Source: an uncultured Verrucomicrobiota bacterium (GTDB taxonomy: Bacteria; Verrucomicrobiota; Verrucomicrobiia; Limisphaerales; CAIYYI01). From it: a stretch of DNA of 46,538 bases. Shown in pieces: positions 15,246 through 24,241 of the stretch. A program made the translations under genes and the position numbers. The notes below the pieces were generated by a model that was not told the DNA's origin, made no database searches, and was given only the letters and a program-made list of their open reading frames with translations. Each line of letters begins with the position of its first letter. Position 1 is the stretch's first letter. The DNA is taken from NCBI GenBank assembly GCA_903930345.1, contig CAIYYI010000435.1:1-46538 (forward strand), read 5' to 3'.

Positions 15246-16811
15246 CTATGCCGCCGGGTCGGCATCCTGTTTGCCCAGCGCTTTCCGCAGTGCGGGCACC
15301 TGTTCCAGCAGCTTTTCAAACTTCAACCCGGTCAGGCTTTCCACCACCGGAGGGAGCTGGCTGATGATCTGGGTGATGTCCCCCGTCAGTTTGCTGGCGC
15401 CGCCGCCGTTGCCCGGGCCGCTGTTGATGATGACAATCTTCTCGGTCTTGCTCAGCGGTTCGCTGATCTTGGCGGCCACCTCGGGCAGCACGCGCAGGAC
15501 CATTTCGATCACTGCCGCCTCATTGTAATTGCGGAAGGATTCGGCCTTCAGGCGCATGGCTTCGGCCTGGGCCTTGCCTTGTGCCTCGATGACTTCCGCC
15601 TGGGCCAGACCGGTCGCCCTGGAAACCTCGGCGCTCGCCAGACCCTGGGCCCGGTTGGCATCGGCCGTGGCCACACCGGTAATGCGGGTGATTTCCGCGT
15701 TGGCCTGTCCCGTTGCCTTGGTGGCGTTGGCGGCACCAGTGGCCTCGGCTTCCAACTGGAACTTCTTGGCGTTCGCCAGGGTTTCCACCTTGTAACGTTC
15801 CGCATCGGCCGGCTTTTGCACATTGGCTTGCAGTTCGCGTTCCTTGCGCCGGATTTCCTGCTCCTGCAACTCAATCTGCTTCTGCTTTTCAATGATGGTG
15901 ACCTGGATTTCCTCCGCTTTCACCAACTGGCCGGTCTTGTACTTCTGCAAATCATAGGCGAGGTCGGATTCCGCTTTCCGCTGATTCACCGAGGCCTGGT
16001 ACTGGGCCACGTTCATCTGGTAATCCCGTTGGGATTCGGCAATTTTGGCGTCAGCCGCATACTTGGCCTCCTGGCCGGCCTGCTGGGCCTGGGAGGATTT
16101 GATCATGGCATCGCGATCCGCCTCCGCCTGGGCGATCTGCGCGTCGCGTTTCACCTGGGCGATGCGCGGTTTGCCCAACGCTTCCAGATAGCCCTGGTTG
16201 TCCCGGATGTCGCGAATGGTGAAGCTGACGATGCCCAGACCCATGTTGGCCATGTCCCCGGCGGCCACTTCCTGCACCTTGGCCGCAAAGGCGTCCCGAT
16301 TCTGGTAGATCTCCTCCACGCTCAACGTGCCCAGGATGGCCCGCAGATGGCCTTCCATGGTCTGCATGGCGATGTTCTTGATCTCCTCCCGTCCTTTGCT
16401 CAGGAACTGCTCGGCGGCGGTGGCAATGGAAATGTCATCCCCCTTCACCTTGATCTGGGCCACGCCATCCACTTTCACCGGCACACCCTTGCTGGTGTAA
16501 ACCTCCGGGGTCTGGACATCGATGGTCAGCAATTCGAGGGACAGAATGTCAATTTTCTCCAGCACCGGCAGGACGAATGTGCCGCCGCCCTTGACAATGC
16601 GGAAACCCCGGACGCGGAGGGTGCCATCCGGATCCTGGTATTTCTGTTTCATGCCGGAAACCACCAGCACTTCGTTGGGGCCGACCTTGGTGTAGCGGCT
16701 GAGCACCGCTTTCAGCAGCATCACGATCGTTGCCACACCTACCACCACCACGATCGCGATCATCGCGGTGGAGGAGCTTACATTCTGAGCCAGGAGCAGG
16801 GTTGAGTTCAT
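15246..16811 (-). CDS. Flotillin-family SPFH-domain membrane protein
   Basis: This 521-residue protein has an N-terminal transmembrane segment (about 16-35), an SPFH/band-7 domain (about 40-240; VGPNEVLVVSG, then VKVDGVAQIKVKGDD) and a long Ala/Glu/Gln-rich coiled coil (about 240-430) with repeated 'A.G.A.AE' units. That is the architecture of bacterial flotillins (FloT/YuaG, YqiK), which scaffold functional membrane microdomains. The gene is 17 bp downstream of an NfeD-like gene, the classic partner of flotillins (yuaF-yuaG in Bacillus, yqiJ-yqiK in E. coli). The downstream carbonic anhydrase is an unusual companion. Confidence 0.93.
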   Translation of the reverse strand: MNSTLLLAQNVSSSTAMIAIVVVVGVATIVMLLKAVLSRYTKVGPNEVLVVSGMKQKYQDPDGTLRVRGFRIVKGGGTFVLPVLEKIDILSLELLTIDVQTPEVYTSKGVPVKVDGVAQIKVKGDDISIATAAEQFLSKGREEIKNIAMQTMEGHLRAILGTLSVEEIYQNRDAFAAKVQEVAAGDMANMGLGIVSFTIRDIRDNQGYLEALGKPRIAQVKRDAQIAQAEADRDAMIKSSQAQQAGQEAKYAADAKIAESQRDYQMNVAQYQASVNQRKAESDLAYDLQKYKTGQLVKAEEIQVTIIEKQKQIELQEQEIRRKERELQANVQKPADAERYKVETLANAKKFQLEAEATGAANATKATGQANAEITRITGVATADANRAQGLASAEVSRATGLAQAEVIEAQGKAQAEAMRLKAESFRNYNEAAVIEMVLRVLPEVAAKISEPLSKTEKIVIINSGPGNGGGASKLTGDITQIISQLPPVVESLTGLKFEKLLEQVPALRKALGKQDADPAA

Positions 16812-16828
16812 GGGTTGCTTTGCTTGAA

Positions 16829-17386
16829 TTAAAGTTGACGGACGAAAAACTGGGTGCCGGTCACCCGCGTGATTTTAACCGATCGCCCCGTTGGCACAGC
16901 CCGGCCGGTCTCCTCGCGTGCTGGAGCGGTGTAGCGGCTGCCCGCCTGGACATAGGCGATTTCGCCCACGCCGTTCTCAGGGATGTTCGACAACACGGTG
17001 GCTTCCATGCCGGCCAGCGTTGCGATTTTGGATTCGCTGGAGCTTTGCGTGCGTTTGAACAGGGCGCGCAGCATGGTGAGTATCCCACTCGCCACCAGGA
17101 ACGCTCCCACCACCGACAACGGAGCGCTCATCAGGGTCGATTGGGTGGCGGGGATCTGCTTGAAGATCACTCCCAGACCTCCGAAAGCGGTGATGAAGGT
17201 GGCAATGATGGTGGGACTCAAGGCCGACACACCCGGACCATCCGAGCTGTCCGCGCCTGCCTCGGCATGTCCGCCGCTGCCGACCACATCGCCATCATGG
17301 CCGCCAAAAGTATGGCCCATGACAGAGCTGATCACAGTGAAGAGCACTCCCACACCCAAACAAATCAAATAGACCGCAGTATCCAT
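16829..17386 (-). CDS. NfeD-like membrane protein, flotillin partner
   Basis: This 185-residue protein has an N-terminal transmembrane segment (residues about 4-25), a Gly/Asp/His-rich linker, two central hydrophobic segments (about 52-72 and 86-106), and a C-terminal OB-fold-like domain (about 120-185) with the NfeD-type pattern LAGMEATVLSNI, GEIAY and VKITRV. Short NfeD proteins of this shape pair with flotillins. It is the promoter-proximal gene of the minus-strand cluster. The assignment rests on topology, the C-terminal pattern and the adjacent flotillin. No convincing Shine-Dalgarno is seen. Confidence 0.8.
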   Translation of the reverse strand: MDTAVYLICLGVGVLFTVISSVMGHTFGGHDGDVVGSGGHAEAGADSSDGPGVSALSPTIIATFITAFGGLGVIFKQIPATQSTLMSAPLSVVGAFLVASGILTMLRALFKRTQSSSESKIATLAGMEATVLSNIPENGVGEIAYVQAGSRYTAPAREETGRAVPTGRSVKITRVTGTQFFVRQL

Positions 17387-17587
17387 AGTTTGCTGGTAAC
17401 CGGTTTCACTCTAGCCGGAGCCGCCGCCCGGGCGCAAGCTGTAAACCACCAATTCGCGAGGGCGGGCATTCACTGCCAACCCGTGTCAAACCGGACGCTG
17501 GATAGATTAGCGGTTGCCGCGTGCGAATGCATTTACAATAAGCCGCGGTTTTTGTAACGCCGCGCCTTTTGGGGATGGCGAGCAAGC

Positions 17588-17601
17588 CTACCGAAAGGTA
17601 G
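17588..17601 (+). other. Small hairpin with GAAA tetraloop in the leader of the TolC-like gene
   Basis: CTACC-GAAA-GGTAG forms a perfect 5-bp stem closed by a GNRA tetraloop, 58 bp before the ATG at 17660. It lies downstream of a possible -10 box (TACAAT at 17534-17539, no convincing -35), so it could be in the 5' leader RNA. The hairpin is short and may be chance. Confidence 0.3.
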
Positions 17602-17659
17602 AATTGATGCATACGAGGATTTGACGAGCGCACTTTTTTACGGCAATCTGCCTTCCGCA

Positions 17660-19144
17660 ATGCAGATCAAAAAACAAGTTTGGCTGGCTTTTTCTCTCGC
17701 CGCTGCTGCTGCGGTGGCGCAAACGGATACACGTCCCATCCGCGAAATCTCGCTTGAAGAGTGCGTGGAAATGGCGCTCAAGAACAATTTCACCCTGCAG
17801 ATCGACCGTTTTGAACCCAAGATCTCGGAATGGAATGTGAATCAGGCCAAGGCGGCCTATGACCCCAACCTGAGTTTTAACTTCAGCAGCAGTTTCAATG
17901 CCTCTCCGAGCAAGATCAGTCAGGTTATTCCGGTGATGATTCCGGGCGCTAAAAACACTGCGGAAACGCTGGGGGCAAGCATTGGTGGTGTGGCCCCCAA
18001 TGGCCTCCAGTGGAGCGTGCCTTTCGACTTTACCCGCCGTCATGGTGACAACTTTCCGTTGACCAAACAGTACGAAGGGGTGGGGGGCATTGATCTGCGC
18101 CAACCATTGTTGAAGGGCGGGGGAATGAACCAGACAAGGTACCAGCTCCTGGTGAGCAAAAAAGGGGTCAAAATCAGTGAGTTTGTGCTGCGGCAGACCA
18201 TGACGGATGTCGTGGCCAAGGTGCAACAGGCTTATTATGAACTCATTGCCGCCCGGGAAAATGTCAAAGTCCAGGAAAAGGCCGTGAGCTTGGCCGAGCG
18301 TCTCCTGAAGGATAATCAAGCCAAAGTCCGGGCGGGCACGTTGCCGCCTTTGGACGAAAAACAGGCCGAATCCGAGGTGGCCACCAAGCGGGCCGATTTG
18401 TTGGATGCCCGGCAATTGCAGGTGGGGGCGGAAAACGTTCTCAAGAATCTGATTGTTTCCGATCTGGCCAATTGGCGCATGGTGAACCTGACCCCCAGCC
18501 AATCGCTGCTGGCGGTTCCGTTCAGCTTTGATTTGCAGGAAAGCTGGCGCATCGGGTTGCTCTCACGGTCCGACCTCATGCAGTTCAAGCTGGATGTGGA
18601 GCGCCGCGAGCTTGACGTCAACTACTATAAGAACTTGACCAAACCTGACCTGAGCCTTATCGGCCGCTATGGTCACAACGCCGCCGGAACAGGGGCTGAG
18701 GACGTGTTGCGGGGTGTGCGGGAAGACAATTTCACCTACCACACCTGGGGTGCGGAATTGAGTTTCCCCATCGGCAATCGGGCGGCCAAGGCGCGCATGT
18801 TCCAGGGCAAGGATGCCCGTTTGCAGGCGGAGTTGAGGGTCAAACAATTGGAACAGAACATCATGGTTGAAATTGACAATGCCCTGAGCAAGGTGCGCAG
18901 CAGTTTTGACCGCATTGACGCTACCCGCCAGGCCCGCGTGTATGCGGAAGCCGCGTTGGATGCCGAACAAAAGAAGCTGGAGAATGGCAAGAGCACCAGC
19001 TACACCGTTTTGCAGATTCAGCGGGATTTGACCAATGCAAAATCCGCTGAGATCAAGTCACTTACAGATTATAACAAGGCTGTCTCACAGAGTTTTCAAT
19101 CGGAGGGCACCACCTTGGAACGGTCCAATATCAAGTTCCAATAG
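17660..19144 (+). CDS. TolC-family outer membrane efflux protein
   Basis: This 494-residue protein starts with a Sec signal peptide (MQIKKQVWLAFSLAAAAA, cut near AVAQT). The body has the two-fold TolC layout: long coiled-coil helices (for example residues about 190-270 and 390-480) separated by beta segments, with SLEECVEMALKNN, a common opening of the family. TolC proteins form the outer-membrane channel of RND, ABC or MFS export systems. The ATG at 17660 is preferred to an upstream TTG at 17621 because it starts exactly at the signal peptide. No adaptor or pump is adjacent, so its partner is encoded elsewhere. A strong terminator follows. Confidence 0.92.
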   Translation: MQIKKQVWLAFSLAAAAAVAQTDTRPIREISLEECVEMALKNNFTLQIDRFEPKISEWNVNQAKAAYDPNLSFNFSSSFNASPSKISQVIPVMIPGAKNTAETLGASIGGVAPNGLQWSVPFDFTRRHGDNFPLTKQYEGVGGIDLRQPLLKGGGMNQTRYQLLVSKKGVKISEFVLRQTMTDVVAKVQQAYYELIAARENVKVQEKAVSLAERLLKDNQAKVRAGTLPPLDEKQAESEVATKRADLLDARQLQVGAENVLKNLIVSDLANWRMVNLTPSQSLLAVPFSFDLQESWRIGLLSRSDLMQFKLDVERRELDVNYYKNLTKPDLSLIGRYGHNAAGTGAEDVLRGVREDNFTYHTWGAELSFPIGNRAAKARMFQGKDARLQAELRVKQLEQNIMVEIDNALSKVRSSFDRIDATRQARVYAEAALDAEQKKLENGKSTSYTVLQIQRDLTNAKSAEIKSLTDYNKAVSQSFQSEGTTLERSNIKFQ

Positions 19145-19188
19145 CCGGCGCGGGACGCCTTTCCACTCCGGCCCTTTGGGTTTTGTCA

Positions 19189-19221
19189 ATGATCGCCGTG
19201 TTCCACGGCGATCATTTTTTT
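19189..19221 (+). terminator. Rho-independent terminator after the TolC-like gene
   Basis: A perfect inverted repeat of 12 bp (ATGATCGCCGTG / CACGGCGATCAT) with a TTC loop is followed at once by six T residues, then C and four more T. It lies 44 bp after the stop of the TolC-like gene and separates it from the downstream GH-GT2 gene. Confidence 0.93.
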
Positions 19222-19295
19222 CTTTTGTGCCGGGCCGTTTTGCCGTTTGCTTCTCTCCGGTGATGGTTTCCGTGCCGATTCGGTAAACGAACAAT

Positions 19296-21857
19296 ATGGC
19301 CCAAACGTTGGCATCCCAACCCCGAGTGCGAGTTGATGGCAAGTTCTTTCGACTTGGCGATCGCAAGTTCTATCTCAAAGGCCTGACTTACGGGCCGTTC
19401 GCGCCGGATGCCCAGGGCGAGCAATTCCCGTCCGAAAGCCTGGCCCGCAAAGATTTCGCCATGGTCCGCCAGGTGGGGGCCAACCTGCTGCGGATTTATC
19501 ACGTTCCGCCCCGCTGGTTCCTGGATCTGGCTGCGGAGTTCGACCTTAAAATCCTGATCGATATTCCGTGGGCCAAGCATGGGTGCTTTCTGGATAATCC
19601 CCAGGAGCAGGAGCACGCTCGCAATGAGGTCCGGCGGGCGGCCCGCCTGGGCGCGGGGCATCCCGCCGTTTTCGCCTACAGCGTCGTCAATGAAATCCCC
19701 CCCGATGTGGTGCGCTGGAGTGGTGCGGACCGGGTGGCGCAGTTCATTGACGAGCTGATTGAGGAAATGAAGGCCATTGACCCGGAGTGTCTGTGTACCT
19801 TCACCAATTATCCCCCCACGGAATTTCTGCGACCGTACAACATCGATTTTTTCTGTTTCAACGTTTACCTGCATCAGCGGCGGCCTTTTGAAAATTATCT
19901 GGCCCGGTTGCAGATGATCGCTGATGCCAAGCCGATCATCCTGGGCGAGTTCGGCGTGGATTCCATCCGCGAGGGGGAGCCGGCCAAAAGCGAGATGCTC
20001 GCCTGGCAGATTGAGACCGCGTTTCGCTGCGGTTTGGCTGGCGCGGTGGTGTTCAGCTTCACTGACGATTGGTGGCGCTCCGGCCAGCAGGTGACGGATT
20101 GGGCCATGGGCTTGACCACCGTGGACCGCCAGCCCAAGCCCTCCTGGCAGGCGGTTCAGCAAGCCTTCAAGGTCGCCCCCTATTTTCCACTGCCCCAGCA
20201 CCCCCGCGTTTCGGTGGTGGTGGCCAGCTACAACGGCGACCGGACCCTTAAATCCTGTTTGGAATCCCTCGAGAAGCTGAACTATCCGGATTACGAGGTG
20301 ATCCTGGTGGATGACGGTTCCACGGATAGCACCCCGGAGATCATCAAGGGCTTCAAGTCCATCCGCAACATCCGGCAGAATAACATGGGGCTCTCGGTGG
20401 CGCGCAATATGGGAATCCACGCCGCCACCGGGGAAATTGTCGCGTTCACCGATTCCGACTGCCGGGCGGATGAGGACTGGCTTTATTACCTGGTGGGCGA
20501 CCTACTGAACAGCAAGTTCACCGGCATTGGCGGGCACAACTTTTTGCCGCCGGAGGATTCCCCGGTGGCGGCGGCGGTCATGGCCTCGCCGGGTGGCCCG
20601 GCCCATGTCATGCTCACGGACCGGCTGGCCGAGCACATCCCGGGCTGCAACATGGCCTTTTACAAATGGGCGCTGGATGAGATTGGCGGCTTCGATGCCA
20701 TCTACCGGAAGGCGGGGGACGACGTGGATGTCTGCTGGCGGTTGCAACAGAACGGTTATCGCATCGGGTTCAGCCCGGCTGGCTTTGTCTGGCACCATCG
20801 GCGGGCCACGGTCAAGGCCTACCTGAAGCAGCAGCAAGGCTACGGGGAGGCGGAGGCGCTTCTGGTCCGCAAGCATCCGGAATACTTCAACGCCCTGGGC
20901 GGCAGCATCTGGGCGGGCCGCATTTACACCTCGTCCAAATTTGGCGTGGTCACCCAACGTTCCATCATCTACCACGGTGTGTTTGGCAGTGGTCTGTTTC
21001 AATCGCTCTATGCCGCCGGGCCGGCCATGACGTTGATGTTGTTGACCAGCTTTGAATTCCTCGTGCTGGTCACTCTGCCCCTGTTTGTGCTCTCGGTGCC
21101 ATTCCGGTTCCTGCTGCCGGTGGCCATCACCAACCTGCTGATTTCAGCCGGCATTTGCGTGGCGGCCGCCTTGCAGGCAAACCTCCCCAAGAACAAGAAA
21201 CGGCTCTGGTCGCGCCCGTTGGTGGCCGTGTTGTTTTTCCTGCAGCCAGTCTTTCGCGGCTGGGCCCGTTATCAGGGGCGCCTCGCCTATCGACCCACCC
21301 CACTGGCGGTGCATGATCAACTGGCCGCCATGACGCTGCGGGACAAGGGGGAGGACTTGGATCAGGCCCTTTACTGGGCGGACAACTGGATTGAACGCAT
21401 TGATTTCATCAACCAAATCCTGGCCCGGCTGGACCGGGAAAGCATGCAGACCAAGGCGGACAGCGGGTGGAACGAGTTTGACCTGGAAATCTTCGGCAGC
21501 CGCTGGGCCACGTTGCACCTGATCACCGTGGGCGAGATTTATTCCGGCGGCAAACAGCTCCTGCGCTGCCGTTTGAAAACCGTGTGGTCCCTCCCGGGGC
21601 GCGTGGCTTTTTGGGCCACCCTGGCTTTCTGTCTCCTGGTGATCGGATTTGTGGGCAGCGCCATTCCATGGCTCTGGATGCTCCTGTTGGTAATGCCCAT
21701 TCTGGCCTGGTTTTTCGGCCAGGAAGAACGCAGTTTGCAGCGCCTGATCATCCTGTTTCTGGATGATGTGGCCCGGAAAAATTCCCTGATCAAAGTCCGG
21801 ATGGGCGAAAACGGAAAATTGATCGTGCCCACCCCGGACAAGAAGCCGCCGCTATGA
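19296..21857 (+). CDS. Glycoside hydrolase (TIM barrel) fused to family 2 glycosyltransferase, with C-terminal membrane segments
   Basis: Residues about 8-295 form a (beta/alpha)8 glycosidase of the GH2/GH5 clan (GH-A): the probable acid/base is Glu133 in VVNE and the nucleophile Glu218 in LGEFG. Residues about 304-560 are a GT2 transferase: [13 protein letters not shown] (338-342), DSD (386-388) and [10 protein letters not shown]. Several hydrophobic segments follow (about 570-640 and 765-810). No signal peptide is seen on the GH part. Fusing a hydrolase/transglycosidase to a synthase in one chain suggests making and trimming (or branching) a polysaccharide. The polymer is unknown. The 3' end overlaps thyA by 4 bp (ATGA), so they are probably co-transcribed. 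Confidence 0.9.
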   Translation: MAQTLASQPRVRVDGKFFRLGDRKFYLKGLTYGPFAPDAQGEQFPSESLARKDFAMVRQVGANLLRIYHVPPRWFLDLAAEFDLKILIDIPWAKHGCFLDNPQEQEHARNEVRRAARLGAGHPAVFAYSVVNEIPPDVVRWSGADRVAQFIDELIEEMKAIDPECLCTFTNYPPTEFLRPYNIDFFCFNVYLHQRRPFENYLARLQMIADAKPIILGEFGVDSIREGEPAKSEMLAWQIETAFRCGLAGAVVFSFTDDWWRSGQQVTDWAMGLTTVDRQPKPSWQAVQQAFKVAPYFPLPQHPRVSVVVASYNGDRTLKSCLESLEKLNYPDYEVILVDDGSTDSTPEIIKGFKSIRNIRQNNMGLSVARNMGIHAATGEIVAFTDSDCRADEDWLYYLVGDLLNSKFTGIGGHNFLPPEDSPVAAAVMASPGGPAHVMLTDRLAEHIPGCNMAFYKWALDEIGGFDAIYRKAGDDVDVCWRLQQNGYRIGFSPAGFVWHHRRATVKAYLKQQQGYGEAEALLVRKHPEYFNALGGSIWAGRIYTSSKFGVVTQRSIIYHGVFGSGLFQSLYAAGPAMTLMLLTSFEFLVLVTLPLFVLSVPFRFLLPVAITNLLISAGICVAAALQANLPKNKKRLWSRPLVAVLFFLQPVFRGWARYQGRLAYRPTPLAVHDQLAAMTLRDKGEDLDQALYWADNWIERIDFINQILARLDRESMQTKADSGWNEFDLEIFGSRWATLHLITVGEIYSGGKQLLRCRLKTVWSLPGRVAFWATLAFCLLVIGFVGSAIPWLWMLLLVMPILAWFFGQEERSLQRLIILFLDDVARKNSLIKVRMGENGKLIVPTPDKKPPL

Positions 21858-22648
21858 GACAATATCTGGATCTCCTGCGCCTGGTGCTGGATACTGGCAA
21901 GACCAAGAGTGACCGCACCGGAACGGGCACCATCAGCCTCTTCGGCGCCCAGGCCCGTTTTCCCCTGGCCGATGGCTTTCCGTTGCTGACCACGAAGAAG
22001 CTCCATCTGCGGTCCATCATCCACGAGTTGCTTTGGTTCCTCAAAGGGGAGACCAACATCAGGTATTTGCAGGAGAACGGGGTCAATATCTGGAACGAGT
22101 GGGCGGATAAAAATGGCGATTTGGGCCGTGTCTATGGGGCGCAGTGGTGCGACTGGCGCTCCAGCGATGGCCGCTCGCTGAACCAGATTGACCAGGTCAT
22201 CGGCATGATCCGCAAAACACCCGATAGCCGCCGTCTGATCGTCAGCGCTTGGAACCCCGGAGAGATTGACCGGATGGCTTTGCCGCCCTGCCATTTGCTC
22301 TTCCAGTTTTACGTGCATGATGGCGAACTGAGCTGCCAGCTTTACCAGCGCAGCGCCGATCTTTTTCTGGGCGTGCCCTTCAACATCGCGTCGTATGCCC
22401 TCCTGACCCTGATGGTGGCGCAGGTGTGCGGGCTGAAACCCGGCACTTTCGTCCACACCTTCGGGGATTTGCACCTCTATCAGAACCATCTGGAGCAGGC
22501 CCGGCTCCAACTTTCGCGCGTTCCCCGCGCGTTGCCAGCCATGAAAATCAATCCGGAGGTCAAAGACATCCATGCCTTCCGGTTCGAGGATTTCGAGCTG
22601 ACCGGATACGATCCGCACCCCCACATCAAAGCTCCGGTCGCGGTTTGA
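21854..22648 (+). CDS. thyA: Thymidylate synthase
   Basis: This 264-residue protein has the same length as E. coli ThyA, with the catalytic cysteine Cys146 in ALPPCH, the phosphate-binding Arg21 (SDRTGTGT) and the folate/dUMP motifs [15 protein letters not shown] and FNIASYALL. It methylates dUMP to dTMP using methylene-tetrahydrofolate and produces dihydrofolate. It is cytoplasmic. The start ATG overlaps the stop of the GH-GT2 gene (ATGA), and the folA gene begins 8 bp after its stop. Confidence 0.98.
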   Translation: MRQYLDLLRLVLDTGKTKSDRTGTGTISLFGAQARFPLADGFPLLTTKKLHLRSIIHELLWFLKGETNIRYLQENGVNIWNEWADKNGDLGRVYGAQWCDWRSSDGRSLNQIDQVIGMIRKTPDSRRLIVSAWNPGEIDRMALPPCHLLFQFYVHDGELSCQLYQRSADLFLGVPFNIASYALLTLMVAQVCGLKPGTFVHTFGDLHLYQNHLEQARLQLSRVPRALPAMKINPEVKDIHAFRFEDFELTGYDPHPHIKAPVAV

Positions 22649-22656
22649 AGTCTTTT

Positions 22657-23148
22657 ATGCCGGCCTTCACCGCCATCGCCGCCATGTCCCGCAACCGTGT
22701 CATTGGACGGGCGGGGACGATTCCCTGGCATTTGCCGGAGGACTTTCGCTGGTTCAAGCAGGTCACCATGGGGCACATTCTGGTGATGGGGCGCAAGACG
22801 TTTGAGTCCATCGGTCGGCCACTGCCGGGACGGCAAACGGTGGTGATCAGCCGTTCCGGTTTTCTCCATCCGGGCGTCACCACGATGCAGACGCTCTCGG
22901 CGTCCAGTTTCGCTGGCGAATCGCGCACGCCGTTTCTCTGCGGCGGCGCGCAAATCTACCGAGAATACCTCTCCTTGTGCGATGATCTCTATCTCACCCT
23001 GGTGCTGCGGGAGGTGAATGGGGACGCTTTTTTTCCGTCCTTTGAAGGGCAGTTCATCCAGGTCGGTGTTTTACGCGAAACGCCGGATTTTCAAGTGCTG
23101 CACTACCGCCGGACGCATCCGGCCCTCAGTTCGCCCCCGGCGATTTGA
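22657..23148 (+). CDS. folA: Dihydrofolate reductase
   Basis: This 163-residue protein has the DHFR layout: IAAMSRNRVIG, IPWHLPEDF with the substrate-binding Asp29, GRKTFESIGRPLPGR, VVISR and the CGGAQIYRE nucleotide loop. It reduces the dihydrofolate released by the thymidylate synthase encoded 8 bp upstream. The start ATG at 22657 was chosen because the family begins with a short tail before 'TAIAAMS'; the frame is open further upstream only as a shadow of thyA. The last 23 bp overlap the convergent exbD-like gene. Confidence 0.96.
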   Translation: MPAFTAIAAMSRNRVIGRAGTIPWHLPEDFRWFKQVTMGHILVMGRKTFESIGRPLPGRQTVVISRSGFLHPGVTTMQTLSASSFAGESRTPFLCGGAQIYREYLSLCDDLYLTLVLREVNGDAFFPSFEGQFIQVGVLRETPDFQVLHYRRTHPALSSPPAI

Positions 23149-23548
23149 CAAAGGCGCTGAAGTTGGTGATTTGGGCGGACCGGGCGGAATCCATGACTTT
23201 GACAATTTGCTCGAACGGAGCCCGGGCATCGGCGCGGATGGCCAGGCCCAGTTGCGGATCCCGCGCCACGCGCGCTTTCAGCTCCTGTTCCAGGGTCTCC
23301 AAGGTCAGTGGCCGCCCATCGAGCCGCAGATACGGGGATTGTTTGTCCACCTCCACCAGGATGTAGCTGCCCTTTTCGCTGCTGCCCGTCTGCTTGGCTT
23401 TGGACTCCGGCAGCGCCAATCTCAGTGAGGGGCGCTGTTTGAAGGTGGTCGTGACGATCAGGAAAATCAGCAGGACCACCAAGATGTCAACCAGGGCCAC
23501 GATGATGATCGCGGGGGCCTGGCGCTTGCGTGTGGTGCGGAACTGCAT
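23126..23548 (-). CDS. exbD: ExbD/TolR-family biopolymer transport protein
   Basis: This 140-residue protein has a single N-terminal transmembrane helix (about 15-35; IIIVALVDILVVLLIFLIV) with the key membrane aspartate Asp22, followed by a periplasmic domain with the ExbD pattern RLALPES and LAIRADARAPFEQIVKVMD. ExbD works with ExbB and TonB to use the proton gradient. It begins 3 bp after the exbB stop. It could equally be named tolR by sequence; the tonB-like gene in the cluster favours exbD. Confidence 0.92.
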   Translation of the reverse strand: MQFRTTRKRQAPAIIIVALVDILVVLLIFLIVTTTFKQRPSLRLALPESKAKQTGSSEKGSYILVEVDKQSPYLRLDGRPLTLETLEQELKARVARDPQLGLAIRADARAPFEQIVKVMDSARSAQITNFSAFVKSPGAN

Positions 23549-23551
23549 GGC

Positions 23552-24172
23552 TCAGTCTTCCTTGCGGAAACGGTATTGGCGGCGCAAGAACTCGGTGCAC
23601 AGGCCCTCCATTTCCACCGCCAGCATCTGCACTTTGTTGGTGTAATAATTCCAGGCGATCAGGGAGGGGATGGCGATCAGCAGGCCCAGCAGCGTGCTGT
23701 TCAGGATGACGCCAATGCCCGTCGCCAAGGCGCCGGGATCGGTCATGCCCGTTTTGCCCAGGTCGCTGAACAGGGTCATAAGGCCGAATATGGTGCCCAC
23801 CAGCCCCAGCAGGGGGGCGATGCCCACCACGATCTCCAGCACCACCAACCCCCGTTCCAACTGCACGATTTCCTGCCGGGCACGCGTCTGGACCGCATCG
23901 ATATTCTCGGCTTTGGGCCAGTCCAGGTGATCGGCGGAGACGAGCAGCAGCCGGCTCAGCGCGGAGGGCGCCTGCTGGGCGATCCTCACCAGCGTGGGCA
24001 GATCCTGGTCCGTGCGGCAGGCGTTGACCGCACCCGCCACAGCGGGCGGCACGACCTTGTTCCAGCGCAGGGCGAACCCGCGCTCAATGATGAACGCCGC
24101 GCCGACCAGTGAGGTCAGGCCCAGCAAGGCCATAAAAAAGAGTTCCATGTGGCTTTTGTTTTGGTCCGGCAT
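23552..24172 (-). CDS. exbB: ExbB/TolQ/MotA-family proton channel protein
   Basis: About 206 residues with the three membrane segments of the family: an N-terminal one (MELFFMALLGLTSLVGAAF), and two around VVLEIVVGIAPLLGLVGTIFG and STLLGLLIAIPSLIAWNYY. The motif APLLGLVGTIFG(L)M is diagnostic. It forms the inner-membrane proton channel with ExbD. The start is uncertain: ATG at 24172 is used here, ATG at 24148 (directly before the first helix) and TTG at 24220 (with AAGGA upstream) are alternatives. It sits between the tonB-like gene (69 bp) and the exbD-like gene (3 bp). Confidence 0.92.
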   Translation of the reverse strand: MPDQNKSHMELFFMALLGLTSLVGAAFIIERGFALRWNKVVPPAVAGAVNACRTDQDLPTLVRIAQQAPSALSRLLLVSADHLDWPKAENIDAVQTRARQEIVQLERGLVVLEIVVGIAPLLGLVGTIFGLMTLFSDLGKTGMTDPGALATGIGVILNSTLLGLLIAIPSLIAWNYYTNKVQMLAVEMEGLCTEFLRRQYRFRKED

Positions 24173-24241
24173 TTGGTGAGCCGGGGGTGTTAAATGACCG
24201 TTTTTCCGTATCGGTGGCAAGCTTGAATCCTTGGCCCGCCG

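Noticed and set aside
14718-16805. Long open frame of 695 codons on the plus strand
   Set aside because: It runs antisense to the flotillin and carbonic anhydrase genes, is low-complexity (Leu/Gly/His/Phe) and shows no domain; it is a GC-rich shadow.
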